A stretch of 10,020 bases of DNA from Clostridiales bacterium (GCA_003343815.1 QAKL01000030.1:9969-19988); one strand, 5' to 3'; numbered from the stretch's first letter, positions 1 through 7,691 are shown. The notes: a model not told the origin generated them from the sequence alone. A program made the numbers and translations.

Positions 1-284
1 ATAACATATTCGTAATTATCCACGCTCTCGGTCGAATAAAAATCCTGCTCGATGCCTAAATAAAGCGCGATCCTCCCGCGATATTTTTCCTGTAATGCTC
101 GCACCTCACTGATATAGCGCAGCGTATTTTCCCTGCTCATGCAGTAGCTTTCGTCAAAGTAAGTATAGCTGTGCTCGCTGAAACCAAGCGCGCCAAAGCC
201 CTTTTCTATCGCCGCCTCAACCAACTCGGTCAAAGTATCCGCTCCGTCGGAATAAACGCTGTGCGTATGAAAATTCGCCTTCAT
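1..284 (-). CDS. hisJ: Histidinol-phosphatase, PHP/HisJ family (3' end outside window)
   Basis: Probable histidinol-phosphate phosphatase, which removes phosphate from L-histidinol phosphate (step 8) in the cytoplasm. I translated it by hand: 94 codons are visible before the window edge, and the family is usually about 260-280 residues. The N-terminus starts MKANFHTHSVYSDG, the PHP metal-binding signature, with His6 and His8 as expected ligands. GFSEH (His38) and GIEQDF (Glu79) follow in the right order for the next conserved metal-binding motifs. The start ATG overlaps the hisIE stop in TGATG, so it is probably translationally coupled. An AGGAG lies 11 bases upstream (300-296), further than ideal. 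The gene is last in the visible his order, and no other phosphatase is present, which supports this role over a generic PHP phosphoesterase. hisK is an alternative symbol. Confidence 0.9.
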   Translation of the reverse strand, partial: MKANFHTHSVYSDGADTLTELVEAAIEKGFGALGFSEHSYTYFDESYCMSRENTLRYISEVRALQEKYRGRIALYLGIEQDFYSTESVDNYEYV

Positions 285-931
285 CAGGTCATCTTCTCCT
301 GCTTTACTTTTTTGTCGATGACATGACGTGAAGCCAACTCCGCTTTGATTTCATCCAGTCCGATACCCATTTGCGCCAGCAAAACCAGCACATGATAGGT
401 CAGGTCGGCAACTTCGTAAATCGTTTCTTTTTTATCGCCTGCTTTGGCGGCAATGATGACCTCGGTCGATTCCTCGCCGACTTTTTTCAATATTTTATCG
501 ATACCCTTTTCGAATAAATAAGTCGTATAGGAGCCCTCTTTTTTCTCGACCTTGCGCCCTTGGATTAATTCCAACAGCCCATCTAAACTAAACTCCTCCT
601 CGCCCTCGCCGAAGCAGGAATCCTGCCCTAAATGGCACGCGGGACCGTCCTTTTTCACCGCGACCAAAAGCGCGTCGCGGTCGCAGTCCGGACGGATATC
701 CACGATATGCTGATAATTGCCGCTGGTTTCGCCTTTGAGCCAGAGTTCCTGGCGCGAACGGCTCCAAAAGCAGGTCAAGCCTTTGTCCAAAGATATCCCT
801 AAGCTCTCTTTGTTCATATAGGCCAATGTCAGCACCTTTTTGCTCTCACTGTCGACGATAATCGCCGGAATCAAGCCCTTTTCGTCAAATTTCAAGCTTT
901 TGATAAATTCCTCTTTATTGATATTTTCCAT
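284..931 (-). CDS. hisIE: Bifunctional phosphoribosyl-AMP cyclohydrolase / phosphoribosyl-ATP pyrophosphatase
   Basis: This 215-residue fused enzyme does two early steps of histidine synthesis: PRATP to PRAMP (C-terminal HisE) and PRAMP to ProFAR (N-terminal HisI). The HisI domain spans about residues 15-110. It shows FWSRSRQELW-KGETSGN (55-72), then DCDRDAL (82-88), which supplies metal-binding aspartates, and the zinc residues Cys83, Cys99 and Cys106 with His100. The HisE domain spans about 115-205. It has KVGEESTEVIIAAK (150-163) and a downstream D-LTYH (176-180), the acidic helices of the MazG-like fold. The length is normal for the fusion. The start ATG lies 2 bases after the hisF stop, and its AGGAGA site sits inside the last codons of hisF. 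The 3' end overlaps hisJ by one base. Confidence 0.97.
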   Translation of the reverse strand: MENINKEEFIKSLKFDEKGLIPAIIVDSESKKVLTLAYMNKESLGISLDKGLTCFWSRSRQELWLKGETSGNYQHIVDIRPDCDRDALLVAVKKDGPACHLGQDSCFGEGEEEFSLDGLLELIQGRKVEKKEGSYTTYLFEKGIDKILKKVGEESTEVIIAAKAGDKKETIYEVADLTYHVLVLLAQMGIGLDEIKAELASRHVIDKKVKQEKMT

Positions 932-933
932 AC

Positions 934-1692
934 TTATCTCCTCACATTGATGCCGACGCGCGCCAGCTCATTCTTTAAATCCGCAATTTTGACCTCACCG
1001 AAATGAAATATCGACGCCGCCAGTCCTGCGTCCACCGCAGGAATCTTTTGAAATAATTCGATAAAGTCGGTGATTTTTCCTGCTCCGCCCGAAGCAATAA
1101 TCGGCACATGGATATTTTCTGCCACAAGCGCGAGCATTTCAAGATCAAAACCCTGTTTTACGCCGTCAGTATCGATCGAATTTAAAACAACCTCGCCTGC
1201 GCCGTCAGCCACCGCGCGCTTGAGCCACTCAAGCATATCCAGCCCCGTATCCTCACGGCCGCCTTTGGCAAAGACATGATACTCCCCTCCGACGCGTTTG
1301 GCATCGCAGGAAATCACCACGCACTGATCGCCGTAGCGTTTCGCCGCCTCGCCGATAAGCTTCGGATTGGTGATAGCGCCGGAGTTTACGCTGACTTTAT
1401 CGGCGCCTGCGCCCAGCACCCGCTCGAAATCGTCCAAACTTTTGATCCCGCCGCCTACAGTAAGCGGGATAAAGACCTGCGCCGCCGTTTCCTTTAAAAT
1501 ATCCGTAAAAATTCCTCTGCCCTCGCTTGAGGCGGTAATATCGTAAAAGACCAATTCATCGGCGCCGTTTGCCGAGTAATATTTCGCCAATTCTACCGGT
1601 GAATTGACATCAGCCAGATTAGCAAAATTTACACCCTTCACTACGCGGCCGTCTTTCACATCCAAGCAGGGGATAATTCTTTTACCGAGCAT
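934..1692 (-). CDS. hisF: Imidazole glycerol phosphate synthase, cyclase subunit
   Basis: HisF is the (beta/alpha)8-barrel cyclase subunit. Using ammonia channelled from HisH, it converts PRFAR into imidazole glycerol phosphate (IGP) and AICAR (step 5). The protein has 252 residues, the usual family length. The two catalytic aspartates sit at the standard positions: Asp11 in KRIIPCLDVKDGRVVKG and Asp130 in VVISCDAKR. Phosphate-binding loops are visible as LTVGGGI (77-83) and IIASGGAG (198-205). NSIDTDGVKQG (171-181) is also typical. The ATG overlaps the hisA stop in TAATG, with a GGAGGTG ribosome site in the hisA 3' end. HisF and HisA are related barrels that arose by duplication and are adjacent here, as in many his operons. 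Confidence 0.98.
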   Translation of the reverse strand: MLGKRIIPCLDVKDGRVVKGVNFANLADVNSPVELAKYYSANGADELVFYDITASSEGRGIFTDILKETAAQVFIPLTVGGGIKSLDDFERVLGAGADKVSVNSGAITNPKLIGEAAKRYGDQCVVISCDAKRVGGEYHVFAKGGREDTGLDMLEWLKRAVADGAGEVVLNSIDTDGVKQGFDLEMLALVAENIHVPIIASGGAGKITDFIELFQKIPAVDAGLAASIFHFGEVKIADLKNELARVGINVRR

Positions 1693-2411
1693 TACGCCTC
1701 ACCTCCGACTTTTACCGCTTCCTCCAAATCCACTCTGCCCTCATAGTACGCCTTGCCGATGATCGCACCGTAAAGCTTCATTTCCGCCAGCGCGCGAATA
1801 TCCGCAATACTCGACACTCCACCGCTGGCTATCAGATTGACGGCGTATTCATTTTGCAGATGCTCATATAGTTGCAAATTAGGTCCCAGCAAAGTACCAT
1901 CCTTCGAAATATCGGTGCAAATAATGCACTTCACCTCATAGTCGCTCATCAGAGCGAAAAATTCGTCTGCCGTGAAGGCGGCAGTCTCGCGCCAGCCTTT
2001 GATTGCAACCAAGCCGTCCTTTAAATCTATGCCTACGGCGATTTTTTCGCCGTATTTGGCGGTCGACTCTTTCACAAACTGCGGATCCTCCACCGCTTTG
2101 GTCCCGATAATCAAGCGATTTACACCCAAGCTCAAATATTTATCGATCACCTCAAAGCTGCGAATACCGCCGCCTGCTTGACAGAAAAGCCCGCTTTCTT
2201 TCACCAAAGCCGCAATCGTCGCTTGATTGGCGGTATTGTCGTCTTTCGCACCCTCCAAATCAACCATATGTAAATATTTGCAGCCTGCTTGGACAAATTT
2301 CTGGGCTAAATCAAGCGGATTTCTGGCATAGACAGTCATTTTTTGATAATCGCCCTTATAGAGCCTGACCGCCTGCCCCTCGTATAAATCAATCGCCGGA
2401 AATATTTTCAT
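1692..2411 (-). CDS. hisA: ProFAR isomerase (phosphoribosylformimino-5-aminoimidazole carboxamide ribotide isomerase)
   Basis: HisA is a (beta/alpha)8-barrel sugar isomerase that converts ProFAR to PRFAR by an Amadori rearrangement (step 4). From the chosen start the protein has 239 residues and begins MKIFPAIDLYEGQAVRL. The catalytic pair is Asp8 (PAID) and Asp129 (VGIDLKDG). Phosphate-binding motifs are QAGGGIRS and IASGGVSS, with CTDISKDGTLLGPN between them. Three ATG codons stand in tandem (2417, 2414, 2411). The AGGAG site ends only 1 base before the first and 7 bases before the third, so the third is preferred. It also gives the family-like N-terminus. The first would add only two methionines. 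The gene lies 17 bases after hisH from this start and overlaps hisF by one base. Confidence 0.97.
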   Translation of the reverse strand: MKIFPAIDLYEGQAVRLYKGDYQKMTVYARNPLDLAQKFVQAGCKYLHMVDLEGAKDDNTANQATIAALVKESGLFCQAGGGIRSFEVIDKYLSLGVNRLIIGTKAVEDPQFVKESTAKYGEKIAVGIDLKDGLVAIKGWRETAAFTADEFFALMSDYEVKCIICTDISKDGTLLGPNLQLYEHLQNEYAVNLIASGGVSSIADIRALAEMKLYGAIIGKAYYEGRVDLEEAVKVGGEA

Positions 2412-2418
2412 CATCATT

Positions 2419-2423
2419 CTCCT
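2419..2423 (-). promoter_or_regulatory. Ribosome binding site deciding the hisA start
   Basis: The minus strand reads AGGAG here, followed by A and then ATGATGATG. The spacers are 1, 4 and 7 bases to the first, second and third ATG. Seven is near the usual optimum, so initiation at 2411 is favoured, though the second codon is possible. Confidence 0.7.
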
Positions 2424-2428
2424 AATCT

Positions 2429-3040
2429 CTATATTTCATTAAAAGCGCGCAAAATATTTAACCCCACCGCGCCGCTTTTTTCCGGATGAAACTGGCAGGC
2501 ATAAATATTATCCTTTGCCACCGCCGCAGTTAATGGACAGCTATAGTCCGTCACCGCCAATAGCGACTCCGCGCAGTCTGCCACATAGTAGGAGTGGACA
2601 AAATAGACAAAATCTCCGTTTTTTACGTATTTTAAAAGCGGATTATCCCGCACGATTTCTAAAGCATTCCAGCCGATATGCGGCACTTTGAGAGACTTAT
2701 CGGTGAGACAGTCTTTAATCGGCACGACTTTGCCCTTTAACAAACCCAGTCCCTCGTATTCGCCGTATTCATAGCTTTTTTCAAACATCATCTGCATCCC
2801 TAAGCAGATGCCCAAAAAAGGTTTGCCGCTTTTCGCCTCGGCTATCAAAAATTCGTCTAAATTATTTTTCGCCAATTTAGCTCGCGCGTCGCGAAAAGCA
2901 CCCACGCCCGGCAGGATGATTTTTTCCGCTTCATGCAGCACTTTTTTCTCGCCGCTTACGACGATCTCCGCGCCGATCGCTTTAAGCGAGCTCGCTAAGG
3001 AAAACAAATTCCCCACGCCGTAGTCTACAATCGCAATCAT
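2429..3040 (-). CDS. hisH: Imidazole glycerol phosphate synthase, glutamine amidotransferase subunit
   Basis: HisH is a class I (triad-type) glutamine amidotransferase. It hydrolyses glutamine and passes ammonia to HisF for IGP and AICAR formation (step 5). The protein has 203 residues, normal for the family. The N-terminus MIAIVDYGVGNLFS matches the family. The oxyanion region is ILPGVGAF, and the catalytic triad is Cys79 (FLGICLGMQ) with His185 and Glu187 (CQFHPEKS). PHIGWN and YFVHSYY are also characteristic. Two ATGs are possible. The one at 3043 overlaps hisB by ATGA. The one at 3040 overlaps by one base, lies 7 bases from the AAGGGGG site and gives the canonical start, so I prefer it. 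The two differ by one methionine. Confidence 0.97.
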   Translation of the reverse strand: MIAIVDYGVGNLFSLASSLKAIGAEIVVSGEKKVLHEAEKIILPGVGAFRDARAKLAKNNLDEFLIAEAKSGKPFLGICLGMQMMFEKSYEYGEYEGLGLLKGKVVPIKDCLTDKSLKVPHIGWNALEIVRDNPLLKYVKNGDFVYFVHSYYVADCAESLLAVTDYSCPLTAAVAKDNIYACQFHPEKSGAVGLNILRAFNEI

Positions 3041-3627
3041 CATAACACCCCCTTGGTTGACGGCAGGATATCCTTATTTTTTTCATCGATCGCGCACGCC
3101 TCGCGCATCGCCCGTGCCTGCGCCTTAAAGATCCCCTCGATGATATGGTGCGTATTTGTCCCTGCCAGGCTCTGCAAATGCAAAGTAATCCCGCTTTCGC
3201 GGACAAATGCCTGCCAAAACTCCTCGACCAGCTCGGTATCGAAATCGCCGACCTTTTGCGCGGGCATCTCGACTTTAAATCCTAAGCAGCCTCTTCCCGA
3301 AATATCCACCGCCGCCAAAATCAAACTCTCGTCCATCGGCAAAATTCTTTGTCCATAGCGATTGATCCCTTTTTTATCGCCTAATGCTGTTTTCATCGCC
3401 TGGCCTAAAGAAATCCCCACATCCTCGATGGTATGATGTGCGTCCACCCACGTATCGCCCTCGCACGTCACGCTCAAACCAAAGCCGCTGTGCGCCTGCC
3501 ACAAATCCAGCATATGATCCAAAAAACCTACGCCCGTTTTGATTGCGCCATTGATTTTTTCATCTAAATTTAATTCCAAATCAATTTTTGTTTCTTTGGT
3601 TTCTCTTTCAATTTTCGCCTGCCGCAT
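3040..3627 (-). CDS. hisB: Imidazoleglycerol-phosphate dehydratase
   Basis: This is the monofunctional HisB, which dehydrates imidazole glycerol phosphate to imidazole acetol phosphate (step 6). The 195-residue length fits the dehydratase alone, with no fused HAD-type phosphatase domain as in E. coli. That agrees with a separate phosphatase gene at the operon end. Conserved metal-binding histidine clusters are visible: FLDHML (35-40), DAHHTIEDVGI (62-72) and NTHHIIEGIFKA (158-169). RGCLGF and TELVEEFW are also family-like. The start ATG is one base after the hisC stop. Its GGAGG site lies within the last hisC codons, so translation is probably coupled. The 3' end overlaps hisH. Confidence 0.98.
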   Translation of the reverse strand: MRQAKIERETKETKIDLELNLDEKINGAIKTGVGFLDHMLDLWQAHSGFGLSVTCEGDTWVDAHHTIEDVGISLGQAMKTALGDKKGINRYGQRILPMDESLILAAVDISGRGCLGFKVEMPAQKVGDFDTELVEEFWQAFVRESGITLHLQSLAGTNTHHIIEGIFKAQARAMREACAIDEKNKDILPSTKGVL

Positions 3628-3628
3628 C

Positions 3629-4684
3629 TTAGCCTCCTATGATCTCACGCACCTTAGCAAGAAACACTGCCATTTCCTCTGCCGTGCCTATAGTCACGCG
3701 GTTATATTCTTTGATCCGCGCCCCGCTTAAATGTCTGACTAAAACTCCGCGTTTTTTTAATTCCTGATATAAATAAGTACCGTCCAAGCCGTCTTTTTTG
3801 ATAAAAAGAAAATTGGTTTTCGATTCGGTCATGGTAAAGCCCATTTCTTTTAAAGCCTGCGCCGTTTTTTCTCTCGTCTCGCAAATCTTCGCGCAGTTTG
3901 CCTGATAATACTCCTCCTCGTCTAATGCCGCCGCGCCCGCAGCCTGCGTCAGTGAATTGACATTATACGGATTAGTCGAGTATTTGATACGCTTTAAATC
4001 GTCGATTAACTCTTTATCCCCGAAGCAATAGCCCAAGCGCGCCCCGGCTAAAGAGCGAGATTTGGAATAGGTCTGCACCACCAGAAGATTGGGATATTTT
4101 TTGATTAAGCCGACCGCACTTTGTCCACCGAAATCCACATACGCCTCGTCAATTACCACCACGCCGTCGGGATTCGCCTTTAAAATTTCCTCTATTTCGC
4201 CTAAGGAAAGCGCTAATCCAGTCGGCGCATTGGGATTGGCGATGACGATGAGCTTATTTAAGTTCAGATAATCGTGATAATCCAGCGAAAAATCGTCTTT
4301 TAAAGGGATAATCTGCGCCTTTATCTCATACAAATCGCTGAAAACTTTGTAAAACCCATAGGTGATATCGCTAAAAGCCGCACCTTTTTCGCCGAAAGCC
4401 ATAAAAGCGAAATTTAAAATATCGTCCGAACCGTTCGAGGTGTAAACATTTTCCACTGCCACATTATAGCGCGCGGCTAATTTTTCACTTAAAACTTTCG
4501 CGTCAGGATCTCCGTAGAGCCTTAATCTCTCTACGGCCGCACGATTCACCGCCGCTGCGACCGCATCTCCCGGAGGATAGGGAGACTCGTTGGTATTGAG
4601 CTTAATATATTTTTGATCCTGCGGCTGCTCGCCGGGGACATACGCCTCTAAAGATTGATATTTCGCATTTAAAAATCTGCTCAT
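3629..4684 (-). CDS. hisC: Histidinol-phosphate aminotransferase
   Basis: HisC is a fold-type I PLP aminotransferase that converts imidazole acetol phosphate and glutamate to L-histidinol phosphate (step 7). The 351 residues are the usual length. Visible landmarks are KLNTNESPYPP (28-38), SNGSDDI (83-89), IANPNAPTG (148-156), VVIDEAYVDF (176-185) with the PLP-contacting Asp179, and SKSRSLAGARLGY (207-219), where Lys208 should form the internal Schiff base. The C-terminal RVTIGT (329-334) holds an arginine expected to bind substrate carboxylate. Because it sits in a his operon, histidinol phosphate is the likely main substrate, though close relatives also accept aromatic amino acids. The start overlaps the hisD stop by ATGA, with a GGAGG site 4 bases upstream. 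Confidence 0.97.
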   Translation of the reverse strand: MSRFLNAKYQSLEAYVPGEQPQDQKYIKLNTNESPYPPGDAVAAAVNRAAVERLRLYGDPDAKVLSEKLAARYNVAVENVYTSNGSDDILNFAFMAFGEKGAAFSDITYGFYKVFSDLYEIKAQIIPLKDDFSLDYHDYLNLNKLIVIANPNAPTGLALSLGEIEEILKANPDGVVVIDEAYVDFGGQSAVGLIKKYPNLLVVQTYSKSRSLAGARLGYCFGDKELIDDLKRIKYSTNPYNVNSLTQAAGAAALDEEEYYQANCAKICETREKTAQALKEMGFTMTESKTNFLFIKKDGLDGTYLYQELKKRGVLVRHLSGARIKEYNRVTIGTAEEMAVFLAKVREIIGG

Positions 4685-5958
4685 TTTTCCTCCTCCAGTC
4701 TGACGCCGACACTTCTGGCATGAGCGCCCAAGCCTTCTTTTTCGGCAAAATACATAATTTTCGCGCCGTCATTTTTAAGCGCTTCGGCAGTGTAGTAGGT
4801 ATACTGCGTCTTCTTCACGAAATCATCGACCGATAACGGACTGGCAAAGCGCGCCGTCCCGCCTGTGGGCAGGGTATGATTGGCTCCGCAGAAATAATCC
4901 CCCACCGGCTCCGGACAAAAATGACCTAAGAAAACCGAGCCTGCATTTTCCACCAAATCCAGATAATCAAACGGATTATCCACGCAGATTTCCAAATGCT
5001 CAGGTGCCAACATATTGGACACCTCAAGCGCCTGCTCTATAGAGGAGGCGACGATGATTTTTCCGCTGTTATCAATCGCAAAGCGGGCGATCTCCGCACG
5101 CGGCAAAAGCGGGATCTGCCGCTCCAACTCTGCCTGCACCTCGTTAGCCAAGGCAATACTTGTACAAATCAGCACGCTTTGCGCGTATTTATCGTGCTCT
5201 GCCTGCGAAAGCAAATCCGCCGCCAAAAATTTCGCCTTGGCGCTTTCGTCTGCCACGATCAAAATTTCGCTCGGACCTGCGATCATATCGATCGCCACTT
5301 GCCCGTAAACCTGCTTTTTCGCCTCAGCGACGTAGGCATTACCGGGACCTACGATTTTATCCACTTGCAGCACACTTTCCGTGCCGTAGGCCAACGCCGC
5401 TACCGCCTGCGCACCGCCGATTTGAAAGACGCGATCTACACCGGCGATTTTGGCCGCCGCCAAAATCACAGGATTGACCGCGCCGCCGCTTGGGGGAGTA
5501 ACCATGATGATTTCCTTCACACCCGCAATCTTGGCGGGAATGACGTTCATCAAGACTGTCGAGGGGTAAGCCGCCGTGCCGCCCGGCACATAGACACCGA
5601 CGCGCTTTAGCGCCTGCACTTTCTGCCCGGTGACGACGCCGCGGCGCTCATTATAAATAAAACCGCTGTGCACCTGATTTTGGTGAAAAGCGCGGATATT
5701 GGCTGCCGCCTCCTCGAGCACCGCCTTAAACTCCGCATCGGTTCCCTCATAGGCGCGCTCAATCTCCTCCGCACTTACTTCCAGTGCGGTTAATTTCGCT
5801 TTGTCAAATTTTTCGCTGTAAGTAAAAAGCGCATTATCGCCGTTTGCGCGGACATTAGCGATAATCTCCGTCACCTGATCCTCTACCGTACTCATCGGGA
5901 TCGTCCGCGCCAAAACCTCGTCAGCAGCGATTTTTTGCATATCTAAAATTTTAATCAT
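4681..5958 (-). CDS. hisD: Histidinol dehydrogenase
   Basis: HisD is the zinc- and NAD-dependent enzyme that oxidises L-histidinol to L-histidinal and then L-histidine (steps 9-10). The protein has 425 residues, full length. Family landmarks are RVGVYVPGGTAAYPSTVLMN (119-138), KIVGPGNAYVAEAKKQVYG (201-219) and IDMIAGPSEI (223-232). The expected zinc ligands are Gln252 and His255 (LLSQAEHD), Asp354 (PVGDYFCGANH) and His413 (GLGAHARSV). The catalytic Glu320-His321 pair lies in LAPEHLEI. The ATG follows hisG by 15 bases, with an AGAGGA site 6 bases upstream. This is one of the few real gaps in the operon. The end overlaps hisC by 4 bases. Confidence 0.98.
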   Translation of the reverse strand: MIKILDMQKIAADEVLARTIPMSTVEDQVTEIIANVRANGDNALFTYSEKFDKAKLTALEVSAEEIERAYEGTDAEFKAVLEEAAANIRAFHQNQVHSGFIYNERRGVVTGQKVQALKRVGVYVPGGTAAYPSTVLMNVIPAKIAGVKEIIMVTPPSGGAVNPVILAAAKIAGVDRVFQIGGAQAVAALAYGTESVLQVDKIVGPGNAYVAEAKKQVYGQVAIDMIAGPSEILIVADESAKAKFLAADLLSQAEHDKYAQSVLICTSIALANEVQAELERQIPLLPRAEIARFAIDNSGKIIVASSIEQALEVSNMLAPEHLEICVDNPFDYLDLVENAGSVFLGHFCPEPVGDYFCGANHTLPTGGTARFASPLSVDDFVKKTQYTYYTAEALKNDGAKIMYFAEKEGLGAHARSVGVRLEEEK

Positions 5959-5973
5959 ATTCGTTCCTCTTTT

Positions 5974-6606
5974 CTATTCTGGTAAAATCAGGCTCAATTT
6001 TTCCAAAAGCCGCATGATTTCCCGATCCTTAAATTTAAAGCCTGATTTATTGGCGATTAAGCGCGCCGAAATCGGGATGATCTCCTCGATAACCTCCAAA
6101 TTATTCTCGCGCAAAGTATTGCCCGTCTCCACGATATCGACAATGACATCGGACAAATTTAAAATCGGCGCTATTTCGATCGAGCCGTTGAGCTTAATGA
6201 TATCTATATCGCGGCTTTGCGAATTATAATAATCCTGCGCGATGTGCGCAAATTTGGTCGCCACTCTTAATGTGCGTTTGGTATCATCGCGATAGCCTTT
6301 GGGCGCGGCGACCGCCATACGGCAAACTCCGCATTTTAAATCCAAAAGTTCATACACGTCAGGCTCATATTCCAGCAAGATATCCTTGCCCGCGACCCCG
6401 ATATCTGCCGCTCCGCGCTCGACATAAATCGGCACATCGGAAGGTTTCGCCCAAAAATAGCGCACCTTATTCTCCTTATTTTCAAAAATCAGCTTGCGCC
6501 CCGCCTCCAAAATCTCCGGACACTCCAAACCTGCTTGAGCAAACATCGCGTAAACCTTTTCACCAAGTCTGCCCTTCGGCAGAGCAATATTCAAATATTC
6601 GCTCAT
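5974..6606 (-). CDS. hisG: ATP phosphoribosyltransferase, short-form catalytic subunit
   Basis: HisG condenses ATP with PRPP to phosphoribosyl-ATP, the committed and feedback-controlled first step. At 210 residues it is the short form, lacking the C-terminal ACT-like regulatory domain of long HisG, so it needs HisZ for activity and histidine sensing. The N-terminus LNIALPKGRLGE (5-16) and ADIGVAGKDIL (67-77) are characteristic. The PRPP-binding stretch is near residues 153-165 (DVIVDIVETGNTL), preceded by LNGSIEIAPIL (139-149). The gene overlaps the hisZ stop by ATGA and has a GGAGG site 7 bases upstream, which fits coupled production of the two partner subunits. Only one histidine (His121) is present. 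Confidence 0.98.
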   Translation of the reverse strand: MSEYLNIALPKGRLGEKVYAMFAQAGLECPEILEAGRKLIFENKENKVRYFWAKPSDVPIYVERGAADIGVAGKDILLEYEPDVYELLDLKCGVCRMAVAAPKGYRDDTKRTLRVATKFAHIAQDYYNSQSRDIDIIKLNGSIEIAPILNLSDVIVDIVETGNTLRENNLEVIEEIIPISARLIANKSGFKFKDREIMRLLEKLSLILPE

Positions 6607-7691
6607 TGCTGCTCCTCCTTTACGCGACAGACTTTCGCAAAATTTGCCTTTGGCGGCAGAAATTTCTGCACTGAAACTTTTTCTCCTTGGCTGATTAGCT
6701 CCTCGGCACGCGCCAAAACTTCTGCCGGCGGCTCATCAGCATAAATGAGCACCGTTTCTTCCTCGTCCTCTTCCTCCTCCGGGAGATAAGCTAAATCATT
6801 CAAACTCAGCGCAAAACCGATCGCCCCGGCATTTTTACCCATTTTCGCTGCCAATGCATCATAACGGCCGCCGGATAAGATATTATGCGGCACACCCTCG
6901 ACAAAACCCTGAAAAACGATGCCGTTATAGTAGCTCAAATCGTTTAAGCAGGAAAAATCTATCCGCACCGCAGCCGTACTCACGCTCTTGATAATTTTGC
7001 AGATCGCGCTTAATTCGTCTAAAGCGTCTGCCATTTTCGCATTGAGCGGCACAAAACTCGCCAAAACCGCATTTGGCTCGCCAAATGAAGTAATAAACGT
7101 CTCCAAGGTTTTCGCCCCTTGGGCAAAGATTTTCTTTTCTGCGCAAAAAGCATTCATCGCCGCTTTATTTTTCGCCTTAATTATTCCTAAAACCTGCTCA
7201 TAGTCATTTCGAACGACGCCCGAAGCCTCCATCGCCGCCAAAATCAATCCCATGTGGGACAACTCCAAAACAAACGGCGCTTTGATTAACTCCATGCTTT
7301 TGATCGCGAGACAAAGCACCTCGCAGGTCTGATACAAATCGATCTCGCCCACGCACTCCAAGCCCAACTGCAAAATTTCTTTGAAACTTTCGCCCTTTTG
7401 CTGGCGGTAGACATTTTCATCGTAGCAGACTTTCTGCACACCCTTGATTTTCTCCGGCATACTTTTGATGATAGACAAAGTCACATCGGGCTTTAACGCC
7501 AAAAGCGTGCCTTTATTGTCGGTGAATGTGATCATATTTTCCCCGGAAAGAAATTCCTTATTGCGCGCGTACAAATCATACGCCTCAAATTTGCTCATTT
7601 TGTAAAGTTTGTATCCATATTTATTGTAAAGCGCTCTAAGCTCGAAGCTTAAATATTCCTCGCGGCTCAGCACACCTAAAATATCCTCCAT
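6603..7691 (-). CDS. hisZ: ATP phosphoribosyltransferase regulatory subunit
   Basis: HisZ is a catalytically dead paralogue of histidyl-tRNA synthetase that forms a hetero-octamer with short HisG and provides histidine feedback. The 362-residue protein keeps the HisRS-like core: ALKPDVTLSI (65-74), VYRQQKGESFKEILQLGLE (94-112, motif 2 region), DLSYYNGIVFQGF (251-263) and LSGGRYDAL (272-280). It lacks a full C-terminal anticodon-binding domain. That, and its place directly before hisG, argue against a real HisS. An acidic run (EEEEDEEE, 305-312) links the core to a short C-terminal tail. The ATG at 7691 has an AAGGTGG site (7705-7699) 7 bases upstream and is the first gene after the his promoter. 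Only two histidines (146, 269) occur in the whole protein. Confidence 0.96.
   Translation of the reverse strand: MEDILGVLSREEYLSFELRALYNKYGYKLYKMSKFEAYDLYARNKEFLSGENMITFTDNKGTLLALKPDVTLSIIKSMPEKIKGVQKVCYDENVYRQQKGESFKEILQLGLECVGEIDLYQTCEVLCLAIKSMELIKAPFVLELSHMGLILAAMEASGVVRNDYEQVLGIIKAKNKAAMNAFCAEKKIFAQGAKTLETFITSFGEPNAVLASFVPLNAKMADALDELSAICKIIKSVSTAAVRIDFSCLNDLSYYNGIVFQGFVEGVPHNILSGGRYDALAAKMGKNAGAIGFALSLNDLAYLPEEEEDEEETVLIYADEPPAEVLARAEELISQGEKVSVQKFLPPKANFAKVCRVKEEQQ

Noticed and set aside
3053..3358. Plus-strand open frame opposite hisB, and similar ones opposite hisF, hisA, hisH, hisC, hisG, hisZ and the transporter genes
   Set aside because: All are antisense to well-supported genes and low in recognisable motifs, and nothing suggests real coding.
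3629..4684. hisC as a horizontally acquired insert
   Set aside because: Its base and codon use look like its neighbours by eye, and its junctions are tight overlaps. The unusual order alone is not evidence of transfer.
4996..5610. A 204-residue open frame on the plus strand opposite hisD
   Set aside because: It is antisense to a full-length HisD with all catalytic residues. Its translation is rich in Arg, His, Cys and Leu with no domain I recognise, as expected for a shadow frame of GC-rich third positions.
3300..7245. Repeated word GCCGCCAAAATCA at about 3310, 5455 and 7235
   Set aside because: Each copy encodes the ILAA stretch in HisB, HisD and HisZ. It reflects shared codons for a common hydrophobic run, not a dispersed repeat or uptake signal.
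6603..7691. Histidyl-tRNA synthetase (HisS) as an alternative for hisZ
   Set aside because: It is shorter than HisS and lacks the full anticodon-binding domain. The motif regions are degenerate, and it overlaps a short-form hisG, which needs HisZ.
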